A stretch of 64,000 nucleotides of DNA. Origin: Zopfochytrium polystomum. Taxonomy: Eukaryota; Chytridiomycota; Chytridiomycetes; Chytridiales; Chytridiaceae. The stretch covers positions 660,523 through 724,522 of the forward strand of contig JAIVFJ010000003.1 in NCBI GenBank assembly GCA_025765615.1. Reading direction: 5' to 3'. How positions within the stretch are numbered: the stretch's first letter is position 1; every line of letters starts with the position of its first letter. Of this stretch, positions 43,632 through 53,924 are shown in pieces. The translations under genes were made by a program, and so were the position numbers. Under the pieces are notes generated by a model. The model made no database searches. It worked only from the letters and a program-made list of their open reading frames with translations, and had not been told where the DNA came from.

Positions 43632-44052
43632 CCACTCTGTCCGCCTACAGCATGATTCGTTCCTGCTCCGACGTTTTACCGGAGACCCAACTCCGAGCGT
43701 CCTCGGAAATCGCTTTGCCAAGGAAGAGGCAGAGAGACACTCGAATCGTTTCTGAGAACAGCCTGCAGCCTTCCCGAAAAACAAAGCTTAGGTAAAATAA
43801 CTACTATTTTCCGGGCGTGAAACTGTTTCACCCCACTCGATTTGCTGCAAGCAACTCACTCTCAGCCGAGAGAGAAACAGAAGGTCCCCCGCACCTTAAT
43901 TCGGAAAAGCCAAGCGGCGAATACTCCGCGTTTGTGCCGGTTGCCCGAATTCCTAGACCTGCCGACTCCTGTTTTGCCTTGTCTTGACGGGCTAGATTCC
44001 AATAGATCGCCGTCTTAAATCGATAATCCAGTGGGTTGTTGCCTTGGGGGGG
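43450..44052. other. Intergenic, CTGT repeat, no gene seen
   Basis: A short TGTC array at 43601-43632 followed by unique sequence. No coding signal recognised on either strand. Confidence 0.4.
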
Positions 44053-44133
44053 TTTTTTTTTTTCTACCCCAGGCTGATTCCGCGAGCAACCGGAAAATGC
44101 GCTTAACCATTTTTCATTGAGCCAGTTTCGTGG
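44053..44133 (-). repeat. Short poly(A)-tailed repeat, copy 1 (tRNA-like)
   Basis: On the minus strand: CGAAACTGGCTCAATGA, then TTAAGCGCATTTTCCGG, a GC-rich stretch, CTGGGGTAG and an A run. About 80% similar to copy 2 at 44595-44677 in the same orientation. The TGGCTCAATGA block resembles a tRNA A box, and the A tail suggests retroposition. Confidence 0.5.
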
Positions 44134-44347
44134 AAAGCCGGCAGCAGGGTGCATAACTGTTATTAATTCATGCGGCTGTGCCCATATAATCTCATATTTT
44201 TAACATTTTTTTTCTTTTGTCTCCAGCAAGCTGGTTGTTACATAAGCACAGGCGGGCATTGCCAAGACCGCCAATCATTGGTTCGTGTCTGGCTGTGTTG
44301 TGTGTCTACCCCTTCTTGTACCCTTTTTCGTGGGCACACACATTTTC

Positions 44348-44425
<78 letters not shown>

Positions 44426-44594
44426 TTTCTCTCTCATTCTGACCGCAACACCCCAGAACGAACAAAATAAAGAAAAAAGAAAGCAGCAATCCCTCCACGC
44501 CGCCGCCGCCTGCGCAGCCAATAAGAACGACGACGCCGACGACCTTCACCTTCGCAACCGCTCCAGTGGCGATCCTCCCACCAGGGTAAGGGTT
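44134..44594 (+). pseudogene. CT-rich leader (44350-44440) plus truncated 5' coding-like piece
   Basis: A CT microsatellite of about 80 bp is followed by an A-rich leader and a GC-rich open stretch (HAAAACAANKNDDADDLHLRN) ending at a possible donor (GTAAGG, 44586). The layout copies that of the FkbM-like gene, where a CT tract immediately precedes the start. No start codon in frame was confirmed. It breaks off at the second poly(A)-tailed repeat, so it is at best a truncated gene. Confidence 0.3.
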
Positions 44595-44677
44595 ATTTTT
44601 TTTTTTTCTTTCTTTCTACCTCAGGCTGCGAGCTACCGGAAAATGCGCTTAGCCATTACTCATTGAGCCAGTTTCGG
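44595..44677 (-). repeat. Short poly(A)-tailed repeat, copy 2 (tRNA-like)
   Basis: Same arrangement as copy 1: CGAAACTGGCTCAATGAGT, CTAAGCGCATTTTCCGG, CTGAGGTAG, then an imperfect A tail (AAAGAAAGAAAAAAAAAA on the minus strand). Confidence 0.5.
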
Positions 44678-44871
44678 GAAATTAGCGGAGCCGTCGAAGA
44701 TGTTGCTTCTTGTTTTTGGTTCAAGAGTGCCAAGACCAGGACCGTTTTTGTCGAACACAAGACACCACCCGCCAGGAACTCTTCTAACAGAACAAAGTAT
44801 ATTGTGGGGCACTGCGAAAATTGGGAATGGTTCTTCTTTGGAGTATTTTAAAGGAGTCCACCGACTCAACA

Positions 44872-46483
44872 TCAGCAACTCCACGCGTCCTTCATGGCCG
44901 AAAGCAGCTCGCCCTGGTAGTCTTGCGACAGCTCCCACGTAAACACGCCGCCCAACCCCATGTCCTTCGCCCACGCCGTCTTGATGCCGATCGATTCCGG
45001 GTCGTCGTACGTAATGTACACCGGGTACGGCGCCGCCGTGACGTTCCCCCCGGTCGCGTTGGTCGGCAGGAACGACGGGTTGTACAGCGTCGGCGTCGCC
45101 GCCCACTCCGCGAACCCGCGCGTCCACCCGTTCCCCGCCGTCGTGGGGCCCGCCACTAGCGGCGCCCCGCGCTGCGTCCCGTTGTTCCCGCGCAGGCTAA
45201 AGTACATCCACACCCCCGTGTGCGCGCACTGCGTCGGGTCGCACCGGTCGCAGCTCGGCACATCGTCAAGGTAGTCCCCCGGCCGCACCGCGCACACCGT
45301 CGCGTTGTCGGCGTTCTGCCCGGCCTTGTCGCACGCCTGGAACAGCCCGTTCTGCGCGCCCGCAGAGGCCACCGACCACGAGTGGCCGTAGAACGCGACG
45401 CCGAGGACCAGCTTTTCTTTCGGCACGCCGTCCGCCAGCATCTGGCCGATTCCGCTGGCGGTCGAGAAGTTGGGCAGGTTGCTCTTGGGCCGCTGCGGGT
45501 CGTTGGTGCCGGGCATGTTGAGCGCCGTGTGGATGTCGGAGTAAGGGTACGCCGACGACGTCGTGTACATGTCGAACGCCATCACGCCGAGGTAAGACAG
45601 GTACGGAGCGTATTTGGTGAGGTAGTTGACGCCGTTCTTGATGTACCGCCCTGCGTTGACCGAGACTGCAAAGGAAATGAGCCGGTCCGGACCAAGCTCG
45701 GTTCGGAGCGCTTTGAAAAAGGTGATCATGTTTTCAAGGTCTTCGGCGCGCACCGAGTTGCAGGGTTCACCGCCACCTCTGTTGTGAAGGGGTCACTACG
45801 AAGCTGATTCTCCAAAATAGGAGCTGGTGGATGCTCGTTACTTACCCGGGATACTCAAAGTCAATGTCGACGCCATCGAACCCGTTGGCGTCGATGTAAG
45901 CGTGAATGTTTTTCACGAACGCAGCGGTCGCGGTCGAGTTCGCCGCCACGTCACTAAAGTACCTCGACAGCGACCAACCGCCGACCGAGATCGAAGTCAG
46001 CAGGTCCGGGTAGCTGTTGCGAACCTTGAGCGTCGTGGGAACCCACGTGGAATCCGACCAGGAGTCCGAGCTGGCGATGGTGCCGTTCGCAAGTATGTTC
46101 ACTGATATAAATAGGAAACCCCATGAAACAAAAAAAAAAAAATTAGGGTCAGGCAGTATGGTTTGGGGGTGAGGGTTAGGGGGGGGGGGGGGGGGGAAAG
46201 GAACTAAACGATTTTTGAACTCACGGAAAGCGTAGCTGACGATGGAGACCCCGTTCAGGTCGATCTTGTCGATGCTGTTCTGCGGGCGAGAGTACGGACC
46301 CCAGTTTGGCCAGTAGCCGATGATTCCCGGCTGCTTGAACGGCCTGTACGCGAAGGTGGTTGAGTTTTGGGTCGTCGTAGGCCCCGCTGGGGCGCTTGCT
46401 ACAGCAAGCGGATCCAGCACGGCCGAGAGGGCCACGGCGGCGAGGATGATGCTTCGAGTTGTTATTGCTGTTGCTGCCATCAT
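44872..46483 (-). CDS. Secreted GH18 chitinase, three exons
   Basis: Exons 46225-46483, 45846-46101 and 44872-45778 join in frame to 473 residues. The N-terminus (MMAATAITTRSIILAAVALS) is a signal peptide. The fold markers are IIGYWPNWGPYSRP (strand 1), SISVGGWSLSRYF, the catalytic motif GFDGVDIDFEYPG (about 158-171, general acid Glu present), VMAFDMYTT, VLGVAFYGHSW and FTWELSQDYQGELL. The enzyme hydrolyses chitin beta-1,4 bonds by substrate-assisted catalysis outside the cell or at the wall, for wall remodelling or nutrition. Eight or more cysteines in the insertion (CDKAGQ... CDRCDPTQC) imply disulfides. Several N-glycosylation sequons occur. No chitin-binding module is seen. Intron 1 has a G run and an A run. 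A GT microsatellite lies 25-60 bp upstream of the start. Confidence 0.92.
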
Positions 46484-47469
46484 TCACACAGGGTGGCGCG
46501 TGCGAGTGTGTGTGTGTGTGTGGTGTGTGTGTGTGTGTGAGATTTGTGTCCAGGCCTTTTGTTTTATACTTATACTCGCCGAACGCAAGACGCGCGAGAG
46601 GGTTTGTGTGGCTGGGCGGCCACCACGCGCGTTGAAAATACTGCTTGGTTGTTGTGGTGGTTGTTGTTTCGTTCCTGCAAACAAAACAAACCCCAAATTT
46701 TTCTGCTTTCCAAATGCGGGCGGTTGTTTTGCAGTTTGTTTGTTTGTTTGTTTGTTTGTTTGTTTGTTTGTTTGTTTGTTTGTTTCAAACACACGGCCGC
46801 GCCCATTTACAGTTTTGATTTCAAAGAATTTCCGGTTCCCAATCGCAGCGACTTGTTAGTTAAACACGGTTTTGCCTTTTTTGGGGGCGGATCTCTGATT
46901 TGGTGAAATTTCCCGCCCGGGGAAAGGCGGAGATTCGTGGTTATCCTTGGATTGTTCACCCGCAGGGGGCGCTGAGTCCAATTCCGAGCTGCGATGGTGC
47001 TTCTTTCTCCGTTATTGGTCTGGTCTGTTACTAGCCTAACCCTAGCGCGAAAGAGCAACCTCTCCGTTATCAAATACTGAGATTATAGTGTTTTGGATCT
47101 CCTCACACCGTTCAGTCGCCCGTTTACATTACAGCAGCTCGCTCTGGGTTGGCCCTGGCTGTCCTTTCCACTTGTGCACGTCTGTTGTTGGCTTCTGTCC
47201 CTGAACCCCTGTGCAATGATCACATTCACTCTCCCTCACGCTTCTGGCTGTGATTATGTCGGCCCCAGCGATCAGGCAACATGTGCATGGAGGGATCGAA
47301 AACGGGATGGGAAATTGTGCAAGAACGAGAAACTAACAGCTATGGCGAAAAGGGTGAAAAGAGAAATTGGTCAGCGGTTAAAAAGTGGTCTTGTTGCGTT
47401 AAAGAAAAAAGTGTTGGTCTATGAAGAAAGTTACATGCACAAAAGAAAGAAGTATCATGTGGGAGAAAA
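46484..47469. repeat. Chitinase upstream region with GT (46506-46540) and GTTT (46734-46786) microsatellites
   Basis: A GT repeat adjoins the chitinase start, and 13 GTTT units occur at 46734-46786. The remainder has no coding signal. A single CTAACCCTAG near 47035 is too short to call telomeric. Confidence 0.6.
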
Positions 47470-47990
47470 ATGCGACACTTCCGCCACCGACGCAACGCCT
47501 TCTCGCCAGCTGTCCGCCTCGCCTGCGCTCGAGATGAACTGGTCCAAGAAGACTTCCCACTTGTTCCAGTCCGAGTCGCCAGCTCCCATGTTTCCGATCC
47601 CATGTTTCCAACGGCTGGCAGCAGCATCTCGCTTGGCCCTTGCCGGTGGACCATTTCGGGCTGATTATTGCACTGTCAGCAGTGGCGGTTGCCTGCCCGT
47701 AGTCCTCCTGGAAGCGTGCAGTCCGCAACGCCTCCCGCTCCAGTGACACCAGGGCTGGACTTCGGGACGACTGGTGGCGCAGCCGAGTCGAACAAGGATT
47801 GCGCGAGCTGGAGTATCCCGACAATGACAAACTCGATGGACACCTCCGGTGTCATCTTCCAGTTTTGCGCAGCCTCCTCGAGCAGCAGCGACGTCGACTC
47901 CGCTTCGTCAGCGTCTGCAACCTCCTGCCCCTCCTCTTGGTACCCGTCCCCGTCCTCAAACACCGCCCTTCAAAATCCCTCATCTTCGCA
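47470..47990 (-). pseudogene. Zn2Cys6 factor paralog, 3'-end fragment
   Basis: The minus strand carries FEDGDGYQEEGQEV, EEAAQNWKMTPEVSIEFVI and VGILQLAQSLF (47676-47963). Then, in another frame, DSDWNKWEVFLDQFISS (near 47530-47570). The intact factor's C-terminus has EEAAHNWKRTSEVSVEF, VGILQLARSLL and DSDWDKWEGFLNQLIS in the same order. The frame change and absence of the upstream exons mark it as a broken copy. Confidence 0.75.
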
Positions 47991-48620
47991 GCCACCCGGC
48001 GCATTCGGGCCGGCGGCGTGCGAACGCTCCGCCATCGTAGCCGGCGACGCAGCTGCCGCCGCCTCCTGGCGCGGACACCGCAGAAGGCGAGGTTCGCGGC
48101 CTTTCGGCGGCTCGGCAGTGCTCGTGGTGTCGCGGAGGGCGTGGGCGGCGACGGGGCCGGGAAGTTTGCCGTCGTACCTGCGGTGAGCATTCCATTACTT
48201 TTTGTTCTCTCTATTAAATCGTTTCGTTTCTTCTGCTTACGTTCGGTGGGTTTTATTCCCACGGCGGCTATATGTGCGCACGGAGCGACGGACGGCTGGC
48301 TCTGCCGTGCGGGGTGTTTGAGTACTACTACAGGTACGCCGTCGGTCGAGGGGCTGCAGGCAGTCGTGGTGTTGGAGGACGCGTCGTACCTTTGAGTGTT
48401 TCGTTTATTTTCTTCTCTTTGCTTTCCAAACCCCTTTCTTTTGTTAAACCCGCTTCTTGCGAGGCGCCGCCGCCAGACTGGTGAGACCCTTTTCGCCTTT
48501 TTCAGCAGCTTCTCCCTCCTTTAACCTCTTTTCTGTTCCCCTAACCCTTAACTCCTCAAGAAATTTATTATCTACTACAACTGTTTTGGTGATCGAATCC
48601 ACCCTCACCGGCCCAATGAT
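47991..48620. other. Mixed gene-fragment region
   Basis: GC-rich stretch 47991-48185, probably a continuation of the transcription-factor fragment but too diverged to align by eye. Sequence after it is T-rich with a short coding-like piece (48245-48390) that I cannot assign. Confidence 0.3.
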
Positions 48621-48623
48621 GAA

Positions 48624-49193
48624 GTGGAAACAACAGTTAGAGACCTGCATCTAGGCCCGAATACGCCGAGTGCGGGCGTGAGGGAAAAAAGGGCGAACCT
48701 TGAAAAAACCCACACTAACACCCAACGAAGAACAACCACCAACAGAAACTATGAGGCCCGGCCCCCCCCCAAAAAAAGGGGGGGGGTGGGAATGCGTAAG
48801 GCCCCCCCGCTAGGAGGGGGGGCGAGTCGAAGAAAGAGAAGCATAAGTCGAAGGGTAATGCAAAATTCGAAGAAAAAGCAGGGATCGAAGAAGAAGCAAA
48901 GATCGAAGAGAAAGCAAAGACCTAACGCCCTATCCGAAGCGAAGAGGGGGGCCAAATCGAACAGGCAAAAGCGTAACTCGAAAAATGAGCACCGCACGAA
49001 GGAAAAGCAAAGGAACGAAGAGGATGCGAAAATCGATGAAAAAGCAAAGCCAAAAACTAAAAGCAGAAGGAAAACCAACCGAAGGCGAGGAGTGGCGCCG
49101 CAAGGCGCCGCCTGCAACCGAAAAACCGAGGGGCGGAGCACCAGGAACCGCCCCATCCATCCGGAGTGGGTGACGCCAGAGGCGCCGACCTGA
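48624..49193 (+). repeat. Lys/Arg-rich low-complexity array with ~18-bp units
   Basis: Between 48826 and 49070, units of type TCGAAGA(A/G)(A/G)AAGCAAAG recur and give an open frame rich in KKKQRSK. The frame is an effect of the repeat; no conserved domain. The flanking runs of C and A (48760-48790) and of G/C (48800-48830) are also low complexity. Confidence 0.5.
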
Positions 49194-49450
49194 CCGAAAC
49201 GCGAAGGGTGACGCCCCGAGGCGCCTTCCCAACCGAGGGGGCGGCGCCCCGACCCGACGGGTGGCGCCCCGCGAGGCGCCGCCCAGAACCGAGGGGTGGC
49301 GCCCCGTGGCGCCGCCCTAATCCGAAGGGTTGCGCCCTGCGAGGCGCCCCAATTCCAAAGGATGGCGCCTCAAGGCGCCGCACAGCCGAAGGGCGGCGCC
49401 GCCAGGCGCCGCCCCAATCCGATGAGTGGCGCCGCCAGGCGCCGCCAAAA
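49150..49450. repeat. Degenerate GGCGCC-rich tandem array (~33-bp unit)
   Basis: About nine units, each approximately AACCGAAGGGTGGCGCC, a short spacer, then GGCGCCGCC. The paired GGCGCC palindromes of each unit can form hairpins. GC content is far above the surroundings. All six frames are open for long stretches for compositional reasons only. Confidence 0.7.
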
Positions 49451-50060
49451 TGCTAAATCGAAGAAGACCGTGACAAGGCAGGAAGGATCGGGAGGGGGGA
49501 CTCAACCCCCTCTCGATCGTACCCGCGAAGTACGAGATCCGTGCGTAAAGCGGGGGGTAGCGGACTACCCCGCGCAGATCGAAGGGGAAGGGGAAGGGCG
49601 CCCAAGCGCCCGTGCGACGGGGGCAAGGGAGGAACGTCGCACTACACCCAAACCAGCAACACACGGCTTGCCCACCCTCTCACCTTCGCATCCCGGTACT
49701 CTATTTCCCGGGCCGAGCGGGGGGAACGCGTCCCATGCGGGAGGTCTGGGGTGAGCTGCGGGGCGTCGGGCTCGCCGGCCCGACGGCGTCGCACCGAGGG
49801 GGGGATCGTGGGTCCGACGATCATAGAGCGTCCTGCTACTGCTAATTTCGCAGGCCAGCCAGGGGGATCGCATCCCACGCTTACGACTCGTCCTTCCCAG
49901 CGCTGCGATCGCTCGCAGCGCTGCGGATCCCGCTGCACGCCGGCAAGCGAGATCCACACCACCCGCCGCCGCCATCGAAGGCGGCTGCGTCGGCGGCGGC
50001 GGCGGCCTCGCGGACGCCGCCAATCGCCACCCCCCGAAAATTGCAAAGTTTTTCCTCCCC
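49451..50060. other. GC-rich region, no gene supported
   Basis: Contains GGGGGG and CGCGC runs, two G-rich palindromic stretches (GCGATCGCTCGCAGCGCTGC near 49902) and GGCGGC repeats (49990-50020). Open frames exist but lack motifs. Confidence 0.35.
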
Positions 50061-50069
50061 TAACCCTTA

Positions 50070-50215
50070 AAAACCACAGGCGATCCTCCTCAAACTCCAA
50101 ATCGACCCAGATGACCTCCCGAGCCCCTTCGCATCTCATGAAAAGGAGACGCAGTGGCGCTGCTGGGTCGCGACGTACCTGAGCTTCCTCTCCAGATCCT
50201 CCAACAGCGAGTCGG
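50070..50215 (+). pseudogene. Zn2Cys6 factor paralog, one-exon fragment
   Basis: After an apparent acceptor (AACCACAG, ending 50081) the frame reads ILLKLQIDPDDLPSPF and EKETQWRCWVATYL. This corresponds to exon 6 of the intact factor (VVLLKVDVDPDDLPGPF, EKETRRRCWFLTYL), including the exon's acceptor position. The neighbouring exons are missing. Confidence 0.75.
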
Positions 50216-50404
50216 CCGGCCGCCTCCGCTTAAGTCGTCGTCCCAACGTGCCTCTCCCGAAGACAGGCAAGGCAAGACAGGCAGCAGGGAGGAGGAAATG
50301 TACTGCCTGCTTAGTGGCACTGCGTGGCTGGCGTCGGCTTCGTGCGCGCGCCGCTGTCTTTTCAGTCTCTTTCTCGTCTTTCTTCCGTTTCGTTTTATGG
50401 TTTG

Positions 50405-51977
50405 AATTGCACTTTTACAGCTATTGAGTGGGAATAGTCTATGGGAGCTTATGATATGGACAATGGTTCTCATTGGTGCAAAGCTGTTTCTACGGAGCGC
50501 ATAATTACTTGATCTTCAGTTTAGCTCGAAACTCGACTACAACTGCATCAATTGGAACGTGACTATAATTCAGGACAATTTTATAGAGGGTCTTTGCATC
50601 AAAGTGAAGGGAGAAAAGGACCATCAGCCTGTCCATCTGATCCTCTGGGCTGACCACGAAAATCCCTCTCTATGTCCTGCTCGGCATCTATTCCTATACA
50701 ATCACATGTCAGGGCTCAAAAGCGGCCATCTTTTTCCCTTGGCCGAATTCTTGAGGCGTAGTGATCGTGGGTCGCACTGCTCCGAAAAGGATTGTTTAAC
50801 GAACAGCTCATTTCAGGATTACTTCAAAACCCTTTGTGCTGAAGTCATCAAGCGAGAAGGAAAATTTGGCAGCCACTCAATCTGAAAGACTGGCTATGTT
50901 CTTGCAATTTGGGGAGGCGGCAGTGAAGCAGAAATCATGCACTGCGCTCGCCATAAATCGTATATTGACGCAAAGAAGTACAAGCAGGACGCAGCTTTTA
51001 AACCTTGAACTGTCCAAAAGAACGGGAGAGGACATGCGATCACTGGTTGCAACATTGCATTCAAATTGAAATGATTACCAACGTGCCCACGAGCAAACGC
51101 ACCGCCCTTTCGACCAGGATCTCTCTGCGGCAGCCTATTATTTTTTTTGTGGAGCTTTGCTGCATCAGCCTGAACAACCTGCACCGGAGCATTCTTTATT
51201 GTCTCGAATCTGCAATAAATTACAAGCAGCCTATTTCAGTTGGTGACAAGATCACGCAGGAGTTGCAAAACATTGCCCCAGAAACGGCAAAGAGACTGGC
51301 AGCACTACTACAACAAGCAATCATTCAAGCTAGAAGTGCTTTGTCACCAGCGCCATCTATCTTGACGTCGCAACCAGCGCAAGCACCAATCGCAATAAGA
51401 GAAGCTGGCACGATTACGACAGCAGTGGCACCTGCGTCAGTTGTGGCAGGGATAGAGTCTATTGGTGCGACAGCTGTTGCAGCAAGGCCAATGATGGATT
51501 CGCTCACTTCAAGCAATGCCCAACTAGATGGAACTACTCCCTCTCATCCTCGTCTTTCAGGCTGGACTGCTCAGGACTTCAGTCTTTGAGAATGCTGCCT
51601 TTGGAAACAACACAGCCCAAGCATCTTGCTCCTTAGTGATACCTCCTTCAGTCATGATCCCGCTCAACTTCCCAATCTCTCTGTTGCAGTCCCGCCCTTG
51701 TCCCAGATTCATTCCGACAAGGAAGCGGAAACGTGGGGGTGGTTGCGATCTGCCTGGCAGATCTGGACTGTTGAAGGCGAAGACAGGGGTTGAGAAACTC
51801 GTGCTGATACAGAGCCTGTATGATCAACTGCCAACAGGTCTTTCTGAACTGATTGACTCCGTGAACGAGGTGATACCCATTTTCAAGTGCCTCAAACATC
51901 ACTTCCAGGACAATACAGCGGAGTTTGTTCAAAAGTGGGGATCCAAGGGTGAGGCGAATGGGAACTTCTCCCATTAA
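50405..51977 (+). pseudogene. Crypton tyrosine recombinase, inactivated
   Basis: In one frame: SLWELMIWTMVLIGAKLFLR, TAA, then IQDNFIEGLCIKVKGEKDHQ, ENPSLCPARHLFLY, and KREGKFGSHSI followed by TGA (50883-50885). The same frame continues KTGYVLAIWGGGSEAE, MHCARHKSYIDAKKYKQDA. These are the landmarks of Crypton recombinases, DNA transposons that move through a circular intermediate using a tyrosine enzyme. The TGA replaces the Arg codon of the conserved HSxRK catalytic box (CGA to TGA is one transition). A third stop is at 51006. Later ORFs (51005-51589, 51528-51977) carry the Crypton-type C-terminal part ending CLKHHFQDNTAEFVQKWG. Element ends were not identified. Confidence 0.78.
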
Positions 51978-52900
51978 GAGTTGAAGTTGCTGTGTTGTTC
52001 AGGTGAGAAGGAGACGTGTGACAGAGAGAAGCGAGCGACGAGAAGCAACGGAAAGCGGCAGCGTGTGGATTTTGAGAGGACATGATTCAATTTTTTTTGC
52101 TTTTTTGAATAAAAATCATTGGGAAATTCGATTTCGTTTGCTCCCCAAGATCCCACTCAGTCTATCTGCCGCTGGTTGGTTTCCTCTCGCATTACCACCT
52201 GCCTCTCGTTGATCCAACCTGATCCCACTCACTATCTCTCAATGTCCACCTGCTTTTGTTTGCCGTTGACCTTGATCTGACCCTCGTCAACTCTCCTACT
52301 CGATCGTGATGTCACCAGATTGCCTCTTGCGCTCAGACCAATCGCCCATCATAACTCAGTAGCTGGAGTATCTTGAAACTGAAACTACGGCTCCCACAGC
52401 TCCTCCTCCTATTCTTGTTCGCTCAGGAAACCCTGGACGTAATACCTCCCTTCTTTCTCCCTTCGACGCTTGACACTACCTTAACGTCCTTCAAACACCT
52501 CTCTTGGCCCAAACCCGCCTGCGCCTGGGAGAGACTCCCGAACAAGTCCAATTTCACGCAAATTTTTGCTTTTTTTGTTTCCGTGTTTTTTGGTGAGTTT
52601 CTGGTGAGGGATTGATTGGTTTGTGCTCTAGGGAGGGGGTCGGGTTCGGTCGTGATTGGTGCTTTGGTTCCTTAAAAAAAAAAAGTCTTGTTTTGTTATT
52701 GAGGCGCCCCCGCACCTCCGTGCCCTTTTTTTTTTGAAATGAAATGAAATAAAAAAAAAAGTGGTCCTTTCTGTTCTGCCATCTGATGGCCAGTCATACC
52801 TGTTTGTGATTCTTCTTTCTGTGGTGTACAGTTTCCTTAAGTTGGCTATGGCTCAAGGTTTTCCTCCCTGCCGGCCTTTGCTCCTGCCCACAGCTTTGGG
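51978..52900. other. Intergenic, no gene seen
   Basis: AT-richer sequence with T and A runs (52673-52684, 52724-52760). No coding motif or repeat family recognised. Confidence 0.4.
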
Positions 52901-52934
52901 GGAAGTGTTAGTTTTGGGTCTTTTGGTGTAAGCA

Positions 52935-53305
52935 GTGTGCAGGAGCTTTGACCTGATACTGCTCTTCAAGGATGACTTGTGTATAAAGACAAACACAAGA
53001 CTGACAGAGGCCAAGATCAACCTCCCACCACCACCACCTCCAGTAGTGTACTACCTCCATCTCCACAGCAGCACAACCCATAGACAATCCAGCCCAACGA
53101 ATTCTTTCACCTCCCACCGCCCCGCCGCCGCCGCCGCGTCACTCCACCACGCCGGTCACCAAGGCAACGCCGCGTACCCCTCGCCAAGCTCGAACGCCGC
53201 GTTGAAGTCGTTGGGTAGTCCCGGCGCCGGCGGAGGAAACAGCCTGCCCCACTCGCCCTATTCGCCCACCGCAAAGTCCTTCACCGGCTCCGCTTCAATG
53301 TCGTT
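52935..53305 (+). pseudogene. Ser/Pro/Ala-rich exon fragment ending at a GT microsatellite
   Basis: From about 53050 to 53305 the frame shows coding-like third-base bias: THRQSSPTNSFTSHRPAAAA, AAYPSPSSNAALKSL, HSPYSPTAKSFTGSASMSLT. It stops at a GT microsatellite (53309-53340) whose first GT could be an intron donor, as seen at 26390-26432. No continuation is found downstream, so it is likely a truncated exon. Confidence 0.3.
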
Positions 53306-53341
<36 letters not shown>

Positions 53342-53343
<2 letters not shown>

Positions 53344-53587
53344 AAACAAAGAGCAAAACGATAGTGGAAGATTGCAGCAATCTTCGAAAATATTGGTTGA
53401 TTTTGTTCGTGACCTGAACCATGTCAGGTGATACCAGGAAGTTAGGAATCGTCCCCCACTGCCAATCATCCGAAAAAGGATGCCCCCAACCAGCCAAAAT
53501 GATGAGGCAATCTTCGTACACAGGTGGTCTGGTACTGCGAGGAACCTCGTGGATGGATTGATCCAAAATTGTGGCGCCCTTTTCCAC
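53342..53587 (-). pseudogene. Unrecognised coding-like fragment
   Basis: An 81-codon open frame with protein-like composition (IILAGWGHPFSDDWQWGTIP, FLVSPDMVQVTNKINQYF). It lies directly next to the GT microsatellite and has no neighbouring exons. Family not recognised; could be one exon of a lost gene. Confidence 0.3.
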
Positions 53588-53599
53588 ACGACAGCAATA

Positions 53600-53924
53600 C
53601 CACTCTCAGTACATTAAACGAAGGTAGGCAGCATTACTTTGATCGGAACGTTTATTAAATGCCAGCGACTTTGACTGGTCGCTCCCGCTTCCCTCGCCAC
53701 AGACCTCCTCACCGCCCTGGTCCCGCACCCTGTCCACGACGATGGCACCCGCACCCCGCCCTCGCTATTACCATCGCCGAGACTTGTCCCCCTTCTTCCC
53801 CGCCGTCTCCACCACCCACCCCAAAGCACTAATCGCGGCGACTTTCTCGCGAAAGTACTTCAGCCGCGGGAGTTGTCCGCATGCACGACGTGAAAGCCCA
53901 TGGGAGAGATCCGCCTCCGCCTGC
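53600..53924. other. Intergenic, no gene confirmed
   Basis: GC-rich stretch at 53690-53830 with moderate coding-like bias on the plus strand (LLTALVPHPVHDDG) but no start, domain or continuation. Confidence 0.3.

Noticed and set aside
42886..43755. Plus-strand Gly/Val-rich frame opposite the first exon of the Zn2Cys6 gene
   Set aside because: Shadow of Thr/Ala codons on the minus strand plus the GA microsatellite.
47030..47045. CTAACCCTAG as a telomere repeat
   Set aside because: Only about one and a half units, no array.
48749..49664. Long open frames in the GGCGCC array
   Set aside because: Open because of repeat composition on both strands; no conserved domain and no start context.
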